Shown: positions 41,501 through 53,500 of the stretch, in pieces
Position numbering within the stretch: position 1 is the first letter of the stretch
Layout of the letters: every line of letters starts with the position of its first letter
Assembly (NCBI GenBank): GCA_947247005.1
Contig: OX365952.1
Location: forward strand, 5,726,501 to 5,790,500
Source of the DNA: Spisula solida
Lineage: Eukaryota; Mollusca; Bivalvia; Venerida; Mactridae
Length of the DNA: 64,000 bases
Reading direction: 5' to 3'
Made by a program: the position numbers and the translations under genes
Notes under the pieces: model-generated
The model's database searches: none
What the model saw: the letters and a program-made list of their open reading frames with translations, nothing else
Told to the model about the DNA's origin: nothing

Positions 41501-44500
41501 TTACAAAAAAGATCTCAAATATGTTTTATGTAATGGGTCTTAGGTATTGCGGACAATTGTCGGTATAAGATCTATTCATCATTTTGAACAGTTGTATACA
41601 CAAAATTGATGGGGTTTATACTGGGAAGAAAAATCAGTGCGCACATGCACTTTCAGAAATATGACAATGTACGTTTACATACATATTCCCAACCTCGCAC
41701 ACACGTACACTTGTAAACATGCTCAGTTATATATACACAAACCCATAAACACTAACATGTATGTGATATAAGAAGATAAATGTAAAGACACATGATTGTG
41801 TAGACATTCAAGATATTAGTTACTATAATTGTAATGTTTGTAAAGAAATTCAATCCTCGAGTGAGGAACGCAATTTGCTACGGTCTTTACACACATATGT
41901 ATATATTATATAGTACCGTTAATGTATTTAAAGATACAATCCTAGGTTTTGAGTATTATACATTTGTGGTTATAACATAAATTAAACAAATTGTAGATAG
42001 TGACTGTTCTGGCGTGTATACTAGATAGCAAGGGTCACTTGTGCCTAGTATGTCATATTCGTTATAGAAAATATATAGTATGCTAATTTTATCCAACGGT
42101 ACGTGTATTTTTACATGTATACACACAGATACCGAGTAAAGTAAACTTAGTCTAGACATATGCTTAAAAGTCATACATTATAGTATGTGGTATTTTTATA
42201 ATAAGGTAATTACATGTATACCAAATTTAAGAAAATAAAAAAATGGATAATCATGTTGGCAATAGTCTATTCCCCGTGTCTTGACCGTAGGTAGTTATAC
42301 AATATCAATGTAAATGAATGTCACATTTTTCACATGTATCAGATCTTAATTGATTAAATCGGTAGCGTTAGTTTATACTGAATACACGGGTTTGGCGAAT
42401 CACGTGCACCATGGATTATAAACGTTCACATTTTTGTATAAGTATATTTATCAGAAAAGATAGCGGGTGCTCTATGTCTAGTCATCTTTTTCTGGCCATG
42501 GTAGATCTAGCCACTGGTTGTATTCACGGTATTTCACCTCTTTTGTGTTTCCCGCGATATGTTTGTAGAAAATCCTGCCATTCCTAGAAAATGCGTAATC
42601 CACTTCATCGGGACACTTCTTTTTGACGCTCATTAAAACTATCTGGTTCAATCCGGTCAGGTCTTCATTAAGGAATATGTTTGCTTTGCTTAGTTTCCGT
42701 CTTCTTTCCATGATGTTGTCTTTGACTATTCTAGAGTTAAATTTGACGATTATCTTTCTCGGTCCTCTGTTGTTGTTTGGTAGTCTGTGGGCCACATCGA
42801 TATCTTTCATGTCGATTTTAAAAACCTCATATTTGTTTAAGGTTTCGACCACCAATTCAGCGGATTTGCGTGCTGTTTCGTTGTCGTTGGTATCGGGTAT
42901 TCCGCTAATTCTTATGTTGTTCCTGCGGCTGTATTGTTCATTTTGATTTTGGCATTCTTTTTGGTAGTCGTTGTTGGCTTCAATTTTATATTTGAGGTTT
43001 TCATTTGTTTCATTCTGCGTTTCTATTTCTTTTTCTAGGCGACTGATTTCCTCGCGCATTTTCTTGTTTTCTTGACCTGCTTCAAACAGCTGACCTTCTA
43101 AAATTTCTATGTTCTTGATAACTGACCTTAACAGGTCTTCTTTCATTTCCATTAACAAATCCTTTATTGTTGACTTGATTGACGTGTCACCTTTCATTAG
43201 CACATTGTTCATTTTGTCATTTATTTTCAGGACGGAATCTTCCATTGTTTTAAATCTTGAATTCATGGCTTTCATCTCTCTTATAATGTCCTTCATGTCC
43301 GTATTTGGTTCAGCGTTTTCTGTCGTATTTTCCTTTTCAACAGATGACTCTTTGGCTTTGACAGACTCGCTCCTTCCTCTTCTTGGTGGTTCGACGGTTT
43401 TGACTTCACTTTTTTTCATATTGATCGTGTCTCGTTTATTTTTTCGGTAAGTATAGTTGAAAAAATATTCAGCGTGTGTTGTGTTATATTTTGTTTCCAA
43501 ATTCTTCTTATTTCAGTATATGTCACAATTATTTCAATACGTTCATTTCATAGTTTAACTTAGCTTATTTCTTATCTCTGGTTGTCAGTTCCTTAGTTAT
43601 TCTGTTCTTCTCATAATTTGCGTTTTTCCACGGAGCGATAAATTTACATTGTTTACGTTTTTAAACCGGAAGTCGAAAAAAGATACGATTTTTTACAAAT
43701 GATACAAGTTGAATGTTTGTACGGCGGAAAATTGCAGTATCAGGCTGTTGAATACTAGGATGAATCATATGATTTGTTTAAAATAGCTTAGCCAAATTTT
43801 ATCTGCAACGCATGAAAAGTCCACAGACACTTGGGTCTTGACCTTGCCCCCTCTCGCAACGCAGCTGGAAATATTTGTTTTATTGATTAATATATCCATA
43901 CCCATTTAATGTTGATGATAGGTGCGTAGCTGCGGGCGGGTCCAGTCAGTGAAAACGTCCGCTGCATTAATAATATTGTATCAATTTTAATACTTGAATT
44001 TAAAACACGCATATATCGAATCGAATCTAGCACACCAAAGTCGTCGAGCTAGTTTCGAGTCACCGCTTCCCGCTTTTGAAGTTGTGAGCTCGACATCTTA
44101 GAGTTGGTTTACTGTTTTTACACGCATTAGACCTCCTGTGACACTTGATTACTGCTAACTGACACGTATTAACTGACTCGTGCATAAACTGTTCATGTAG
44201 TTTATTTCGATGTCCGGAATGCAAATATACGCTTGGGGTCATAAACGTCGGTATACAGAGTAAAATTTCGGATGTAGATGGTAATACGAATAATTTGGTC
44301 AGTTGTCTGATTTTGCTGTCAATTGAAATTAAGAGTTGACGGGACTAAATTCTTGCGCATAATCAGTTTTCGGGAAACGATTAAAGGATGTCCCGGACGC
44401 CGTTCTATTGAAGAGCCCTGTATATTGATTATTTACATAAACAAATTCCTAAATCATTGAAATAACCTATTTCGATGAGAAAACAAATGATTAATAACGA

Positions 44501-47500
44501 ATATTATTACAGCATTGAATGTGATTTAACAGGCCTATATATAAACCCGAAAATAGGTCAGCAGCAGTCCGCAGTTTACACAGTCATGATCTTTTTGGGG
44601 TATAGCTCCTCGCGAATAAAGTTCCTGTTGGTATTTAGCGATACCGATCATTTTGAGGGATATTTCGAAGAGTATCGTGATTGTCAGCGCAAGAAGTTTG
44701 CGATAACTGCATGGCCACTTAGAATGATATTGTAACACTCCCCATTTTGTGTATTTTTCATGATATTACATTATGCTACATTTTGTTTTATTTTTCATAT
44801 TGGTATTAAATTTGCATTTAACAATTTAGTTATTAAAATTGTATAATATAATTTAAATGTACAGATTATTCACATGATGTTATTTTCTCAAACTTGAGTT
44901 TAATGGCTATAACTACAATACATTTCTCAGTGTTAAGTATTAAGTATGTTTGGCATATTTTTGATAATTTTAGATAAACATCCCATCTGGATAACACTTA
45001 TACTTAATACATAGGCTTCCCTGTGCTAATGGTGTTTTAACACTCCTTTTGTTAAAAACATATGTCTAGCCATATTGGACAAACATAAGCCTGCTACAAC
45101 AATGGTTATAGTAAAACATGTCATCACATCTACTTCCCTTTTAAGTGTTTCTTAAATTGTACATCAAAGTAAAAACTGATTAATTAGCTTCTCTGTTTGT
45201 CTGAAAGTTTTTACTTAGATTAACACCTGAGATCATACACTGCTAATAAAAACCCAAGACAGATGTTGCAATGTCACATTATATTTCTACAATTCATGAC
45301 TTGCAATAAAGGTTATTTCGAACCATACATCTGTGGAACTTATCATTTGCAGGTATGTGTATTTCATTTTCAACTGTATGTAATATTCTTTATTATAACA
45401 TTTAAATGTTGTTTTTTATTCATATGTATTTTGTTGTGAGTTTGGGATGTTCTATGTTGAAACTTAACTATTAGGTCTTAATAGTAGTTAATACTCTTTC
45501 ATTACAGTTTAGGACATGTAAAGGTCATTGTTAATTTCTAAATTATTTCGAAGTAGTTTGAATGTTTCAATTGAATATCTTTATTATTATTTCATTTTTA
45601 CGCAGTTGTGGTTAAAAAAGAATAAGATATAAATTAAGTAAAGTTGACTTCCCCGGTCACTCTTACATTTGCTAAGCGAGTAATTATTGAATTTCCCCAA
45701 TTATTTTTATAAGTATGCAATATTATTGCAATTTAATATATTTTAAGTACAGAGTATTTGTTCATTGAATTTCTTATATTCAATGATATCTCAGAAGTAT
45801 GCATTTTACTAAGTATTGCATTATAAGTAATTAATTAAGTAATGATTGATTGTTCAGTGATTTTGAATATCCGTATAGTAATAATATCTAATTGAACTTA
45901 TCATTTGTGTCAAATATATTGTATAGTAATAATAAGTTCTATTTACAACATAGTATTCATTAATTTGGGAACTTATTAAATATTTGACTGATAACTATTA
46001 CATGAAATATTGTCATATATATAACATGTATGTTTTTTATGATATATTTCTTGACACATTATATTTCTACAATTCATGACTTGCAATAAAGGTTATTTCG
46101 AACCATACATCTGTGGAACTTATCATTTGCAGAAAATAAAGGTCGTTATATTCCGTACTGCACAAAGTCTACAAGGAAATATCAACACATAGAAAAACCA
46201 CACACACTCCCCCTGCGTAAAAATAGAATGGTATTCATTCGCCGTAAAACAAAAAACACCGGATCATTACGTATATTTCGGATAATCATATATAGGCCCG
46301 CAAATAGCCCCGCAGAAATCCGTAATTTAATCGGGATATTTCGGACAGTATAGTGAGTTTTTTTTCGGGATATTTCGGACAGTATGGTGATGATTGGTGC
46401 AAGAAGTTGCGTTTGGTGCATGGTCATTTAGAAAAAGGCTTTCCAGTACTACGCCGCCTTCAGGCGCCGTAGAATAATGGATATTCGAATACCAATTTGC
46501 TATCCAGATACTTGGAACAGAAAACGAAAAATCGGTTATTCGGATATTCGATGCCAACCTTAGTTTTGACAATTATATGGTGTTATGTAATAAACTTAAT
46601 AAGTCACTGTGCCCTATCCAGATAAGCAATAAAGGTCACCATGCACTAAGCAGTTTGCACAGTGGGGTTCCAATATATTCCCAATCAATATATGGTGTCA
46701 ACATCTGGCAGCTATATACTTAAACTTTGTCAGTGTCTAGCTAAGTTTTGAAAATGTTGTTACATTTTATCACCTCATTTTTAAGCTAGACTTTTCGAAT
46801 AAAAAAGTCATGCTGTTGTCGAGATGGGATCATCTGCGTCAGTGTCTGCGTGTGCGTTGGTTAAGTTTATTGTGAGAGTCATTTTCTCAATGACTATTAA
46901 AGGTATCTACTTGAAACTCAACATAATTATTAACCATCACAAGGCTGGTAACCCTGTGACCTATATGGAGTTATCTGCCCTTGTTTCGACTTAGTACATA
47001 GCAATAGTGGCAAATTTTACACATAAACTTAATTTTCTCAAACACTATCAAAGCTTTTAACTTGAAAGTCAATATACTTATGGAATGTAATAAGCTACAT
47101 CTACTGACAAGAGGGTATACATATATCTAGCAATTTATAAGAGTTAATCCCCTTTTCTGACTTAGATTTTTTACACAAATTTTAATGTCCATTTCTCAAA
47201 GACTATCAAAGGTATCCTCTTGAAACTCAACATAGTTATTCATCATCGCAAGGAGAGTCCATGCTGACAAGGCTGGGAACCCTGTGACCTATAGTTATGA
47301 GTTACCTGCACTTGTTACCTGGGGGTTAGAATTTTCACTCAATGATGAGCAAGGGTACTAATTCAAGTACGAGAAGGCGGTGCTCTTGTTTCATGTAAAC
47401 ATGAAATTAGTGAATAATAGATGGTATTACACTTATTTTGACTTTGACTTGGCGATAAACAGATAAATGATTAACATTTTTCTATTTAATAATAATATAC

Positions 47501-50500
47501 ATGTACATATTTTGTCCCAGATATTTGTGAAAGTATAGTAAAATCATGTAATTTTTATTGTCCACACATTATGATTTAGTGCTTAAAAATCGTTCTCACT
47601 CCATTTTCGAGGAACAATGGCGGCATCTATTTGGAATCGGCAAACTGTCTGTGTGACTTTACATTTCTGTGATAAATTGGCTGATATTTGAGAATTTTTT
47701 CACACAAATACCTGGTCTGTCAACTTATCTAAACGTAAGACTGTGTTATTCAAACGATATAGGGATAAAAGAACTTAGATTGCCGTAAACGCTATCAGCG
47801 AGATTTTACAAAAAGGCCGACTCGGAAATATCACTCCCATGACTACGGCTGAGATCCAGCGAGTCGTTCGCATGTTACACACTCCTATTTATAGAACAGT
47901 TCCAAAGTTACGGCAGGATCCAGATTTTGGACATATTTTCACTCTTTCATTCACCATAGCAACCACAATTTTTGTCAGAATCAAAATATTTCTAGACGTG
48001 CATAATTCCCTTATTGCCCCTATCTACAAACTAAGTTTCAAAAACCTAGCTAGAAAACTGTTTGAGTTCTGTCAGGATCCAGATTTTTGACGGACGGATG
48101 GCAAACCTATAGTACCCTCGGGTTGAAAACCAGTACATAAATAATCAATAAAGTAGTACATTTATTATACTCAAACACGCCCACATTCAAAAAGTGTACA
48201 TTATTTTCGTAAGCGGACACTTTTGTGAGCTATAAGAAAACTGTTTGTACAAAACATTTACTCAGAAAATAATTGCCATAAATGGTCAATTAGACGAAAA
48301 CTATGACAAATCTGTGTAACACTTAATTACACATCTACTCCTTTGTTTGTAGTAGGTCCATATCCTTTAGAAAGACCTGCATTATCAAAAGAAGTTCGTG
48401 CACGAGTCTGTTTTTCGCTGACCAGGTCTATAAGCGAAAGAAAATAGGCCTGCCCACGTGCACAACTGCCTAAAACAGACCTGTGCACGAACTTCTTTTG
48501 AAAATAACGGTCTTTGTAAAGAATACGGACCTATTAGTGTTTAACAGAGTTTATCGTTTATATGAATATCGGTAATCGTTACTTCGTATGAGTTCGATGA
48601 AATTCGTCAACGTTCATTTCAAAATGCAATCAAGCACTTTCGATACTAAGATAACACGTGTATTAAACGACACAACATCAGTAAAAACTAACTACCGGTA
48701 ATGATGGACATTAAACTTACATATCGCTGGCTTAATTAGAGTAGTACTTACGACCTTTTAATTCTAAGCCAGCGATATGTCATACAAGAGGGCCCTTTGG
48801 GCCCTAGGTCGCTCACCTGTCATAGTAGTTCATGCAGGCCCCTATGGTGACCTAAGAAATCATTTACCACTTCTAAGGATCTAGCAACTTATAATGCTTA
48901 TAGATTAGGCCAAAATTTTGACCACTTGGGACTACACTATGATTTGACTTAGTGAACTAGTTTTTTAATGGGGATGACCCAATATTAGATTTTGTTGAGA
49001 TAATCATTCTGACCATGTTTCATGAAGATTAGGCCAAAATTGTTTACTATGCAAGGTTTTTCTATGATTGGATCTAGTGACCTAGTTTTTTACCCAAGAT
49101 GACCCAATATCGAACTTGACCTAGATTTTGTTGACATGATCATTGTGACCGAGTGTCATAACAAGTAGGTAAAAATTGTGACCTCTAGTGACTACACAAG
49201 CCAATTGTTGATGGATGGATGGAAGGACGGACGTTCTCACTGACTTGACATTGTTGGGTTTTCTTTTGTTCATCCTTTTGTTTGTATAACCCCATAAGCA
49301 ACATTTTGCACCCTGTAAGCAACAGAATGAATAGAATCTAAATAAGGCCTATTGGTCCATTTCCCACAACTAAAAGTGGGTGAGTACGGACAGACGACTG
49401 ACGAAGAGTGATCACAAAAGCTCACTCTGTCACTTTGTGACAGGTGAGTTAAAAACAGGAAATAAAGTTTTACAACAGTTGACATAACTCTGACTGAAGT
49501 GTAATTTATTCTAGGAATTATATAAGTTTTGGATACAAATTAGTTAAATCCAGAACAAATTTCTCAAAATGGCCTCGTGGTATTTGGCCCCTAGTAAAAC
49601 CCCTGACTTACATTTAAAGTTTCCTCTCTTCCAGCAAACCCTTGGACTTTTGTTTGAGCAAAACGTAAATGTTGAAAACATTCTGCTATTAATGAACTTT
49701 CTACGAGTTTCTTCTCAGCGACTGACCTATCTATCATCTCTATCATATTGCTGACAAAATCTTCACACAGTCGGTCCAAGTACGTACGATGGTCCTGTTT
49801 GGAATCTGGATCTATACCTATAATTATATTTGTTTGTTTTATATCAGATTTTGCATATTACATGTACTTTAATGATAGGGCAAGTACTGGTACCCTCCTA
49901 CCCATAGGTAACTGTATCATATTTTTTTTTCTTTTTACTCATTATAATTGATAGTTACCTGTGCTCCTACCAGTCCTGGGTACATTTCGACAACCAATCA
50001 GGTACCTCAATAAAGCCTAGGTCCCACTGAGGAATTCCTCATTGGCGATGTTCTCCAGATATCTTCAGATTCCACCCGATTCATCACGATTCCTCCCTAT
50101 ATGACAAATTGTCTCATGACCTCCCCAAAGTTTCCCCTAGAACACGATAGACCTGTTCCCGGTGTCCTAATAACTCATTAATGTACATCGGGAGTACAAT
50201 ACTCAGTGGGACCTAGGCTTAAGGTACCATGTCCAGGACTTACCTTAGCTGTTTATAGTATACAAAGGAAACTATAATTTTTTTATGTTGTTGTAAAGTT
50301 CTTTGATAATCGAAAATCATGTTAATAAATGGAGGATAATGAATGAGTGTTCATTTAGTATTGAATTTTAATACGGACCAAGTTAAATGTTAAGATAAGG
50401 AGTCAGCCTTGGTGAATATTATATCACATACCCTACAAAATTAAGATTCATTTAGATTATGACTATAATATTTGAAGCTAGCGCTTTCTTCAATTTTGAG

Positions 50501-53500
50501 TATGGGCCTAAGCCAGAGGATATTTCTGAAGTTGAATTTCAGAAATTAAGCTGCAGAAATAATAACATAAAAGTTTTCAGCAAAAACATCCCTTCAACAA
50601 ATGTGAATCAAACTATTTCCAATACTGCATTCAGTGTTTTGATTTCATCACAGAAAAACTGAAAGGTGAAGATTAGAGTGGTTGAAGTTAGTGTTAATAA
50701 GGTTGGTGTTCATGTTTGATTTATTGTTGCCATTATTGTTGTTGTTGTAATTGTGAGTGCTGTTGTCTCAGATGATGATTTATGTTGCTATAAAATGTTG
50801 TTATTTGTTTGTTCTGATGTTGATGCCGAGTGTTTTTTTCCGCAATTTAAGATGCTGCTGTTAATGATGTTGCTTTAAAATGTTTTTGTAGTGTCAATGT
50901 TGGTTTAAGGTGCTTTGTAGTGATGATGTTGTTTTAAGGTGTTTTGTAGTGATGATGTTGTTTTAAGGTGTTTTGTAGTGATGATGTTGTTTTAAGGTGT
51001 TTTGTAGTGATGATGTTGTTTTAAGGTGTTTTATAGTGATGATGTTGTTTTAAGGTGTTTTGTAGTGATGATGTTGTTTAAATGTGTATTGTAGTGATGA
51101 TGTTGCTTTAAGGTGCTTTGTAGTGATGATGTTGCTTTAAGATGCTTTGTAGTGATGATGTTGTTTTAAGGTGTTTTATAGTGATGATGTTGTTTTAAGG
51201 TGTTTTGTAGTGATGATGTTGTTTTCAGGTGTTTTGTAGTGATGATGTTGTTTTAAGGTGTTTTATAGTGATGATGTTGCTTTAAGGTGTTTTGTAGTGA
51301 TGATGTTGTTTTAAGGTTGTTTGTAGTGATGATGTTGTTTTAAGAAGTTTTGTAGTGATGATGTTGTTTTAAGGTGTTTTGTAGTGATGATGTTGCTTTA
51401 AGGTGTTTTATAGTGATGATGTTGTTTTAAGGTGTTTTGTAGTGTTGATGTTGCTTTAAGGTGTTTTGTAGTGATGATGTTGCTTTAAGGTGTTTTGTAG
51501 TGATGATGTTGCTTTAAGGTGTTTTATAGTGATGATGTTGTTTTAAGGTGTTTTGTAGTGATGATGTTGTTTTAAGGTGTTTTATAGTGATGATGTTGTT
51601 TTAAGGTGTTTTGTAGTGATGATGTTGTTTTAAGGTGTTTTGTAGTGATGATGTTGTTTTAAGGTGTTTTATAGTGATGATGTTGTTTTAAGGTGTTTTG
51701 TCGTGATGTGTTTTGTAGTGATGATGTTGTTTAAATGTGTATTGTAGTGATGATGTTGTTTTGAGGTGTTTTGTAGTGATGATGTTGTTTTAAGGTGTTT
51801 TATAGTGATGATGTTGTTTTAAGGTGTTTTGTAGTGATGATGTTGTTTTAAGGTGTTTTGTAGTGATGATGTTGTTTTAAGGTGTTTTGTAGTGATGAAG
51901 TTGCTTTAAGGTGTTTTATAGTGATGATGTTGCTTTAAGGTGTTTTGTAGTGATGATGTTGTTTTAAGGTGTTTTGTAGTGATGATGTTGCTTTAAGGTG
52001 CTTTGTAGTGATGATGTTGCTTTAAGGTGCTTTGTAGTGATGATGTTGTTTAAGGTGTTTTATAGTGATGATGTTGTTTTAAGGTGTTTTGTAGTGATGT
52101 GTTTTGTAGTGATGATGTTGTTTAAATGTGTATTGTAGTGATGATGTTGTTTTGAGATGTTTTGTAGTGATGATGTTATTTTCATGTGTTTTGTAGTGAT
52201 GCTGTTGTTTTAAGGTGTTTTGTAGTGATGATGTTGTTTTCAGGTGTTCTGTAGTGATGATGTTGTTTTAAGGTGTTTTATAGTGATGATGTTGCTTTAA
52301 GGTGTTTTGTAGTGATGATGTTGTTTTAAGGTGTTTTGTAGTGATGATGTTGTTTTAAGGTGTTTTGTAGTGATGATGTTGTTTCCAGGTGTTCTGTAGT
52401 GATGATGTTGTCTTAAGGTGTTTTGTAGTGATGAAGTTGCTTTAAGGTGTTTTATAGTGATAATGTTGTTTTAAGGTGTTTTGTAGTGTTGATGTTGCTT
52501 TAAGGTGTTTTGTAGTGATGATGTTGCTTTAAGGTGTTTTATAGTGATGATGTTGTTTTAAGGTGTTTTGTAGTGATGATGTTGTTTTAAGGTGTTTTAT
52601 AGTGATGATGTTGTTTTAAGGTGTTTTGTAGTGATGTGTTTTGTAGTGATGATGTTGTTTGAATGTGTATTGTAGTGATGATGTTGTTTTGAGATGTTTT
52701 GTTGTGATGATGTTATTTTCAGGTGTTTTGTAGTGATGATGTTGTTTTAAGGTGTTTTGTAGTGATGATGTTGTTTTCAGGTGTTCTGTAGTGATGATGT
52801 TGTTTTAAGGTGTTTTATAGTGATGATGTTGCTTTAAGGTGTTTTGTAGTGATGATGTTGTTTTAAGGTGTTTTGTAGTGATGATGTTGTTTTAAGGTGT
52901 TTTGTAGTGATGATGTTGTTTTCAGGTGTTCTGTAGTGATGATGTTGTTTTAAGGTGTTTTATAGTGATGATGTTGCTTTAAGGTGTTTTGTAGTGATGA
53001 TGTTGTTTTAAGGTGTTTTGTAGTGATGATGTTGTTTTAAGGTGTTTTGTAGTGATGATGTTGTTTTAAGGTGTTTTGTAGTGATGATGTTGTTTCCAGG
53101 TGTTCTGTAGTGATGATGTTGTTTTAAGGTGTTTTGTAGTGATGAAGTTGCTTTAAGGTGTTTTATAGTGATAATGTTGTTTTAAGGTGTTTTGTAGTGT
53201 TGATGTTGCTTTAAGGTGTTTTGTAGTGATGATGTTGCTTTAAGGTGTTTTGTAGTGATGATGTTGTTTTAAGGTGTTTTATAGTGATGATGTTGTTTAA
53301 ATGTGTATTGTAGTGATGATGTTGTTTTGAGGTGTTTTATAGTGATGATGTTGTTTTAAGGTGTTGTTGTAGTGATGATGTTGTTTTAAGATGTTTTATA
53401 GTGATGATGTTGCTTTAAGGTGTTTTATAGTGATGATGTTGTTTTAAGGTGTTTTGTAGTGTTGATGTTGCTTTAAGGTGTTTTGTAGTGATGATGTTGC

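Larger units (their letters stand above)
36865..43680 (-). mobile_element. Full-length L1/Tx1-like LINE with intact ORF1 and ORF2
   Basis: The 6,816-bp element runs in sense with the host gene. Its 14-bp target duplication agatacgatttttt is perfect (36851-36864 and 43681-43694). The 5' UTR is ~180 bases, ORF1 340 codons, spacer 1.57 kb, ORF2 1,201 codons, 3' UTR ~440 bases with AATAAA at 36877-36882 near the end. The nick implied by the duplication (TTTTTT|ACA) fits an L1-type endonuclease. It lies in intron 6. Identical flanks and open frames point to a recent insertion. Confidence 0.93.

Noticed and set aside
37628..43450. Several plus-strand ORFs of 60-113 codons inside the LINE
   Set aside because: Antisense shadows of ORF1 and ORF2, with hydrophobic composition expected from complementing Lys/Asn-rich codons.
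45275..46132. LTR retrotransposon
   Set aside because: The direct repeats are only 78 bp, lack TG...CA ends, and no primer-binding site or coding sequence lies between.
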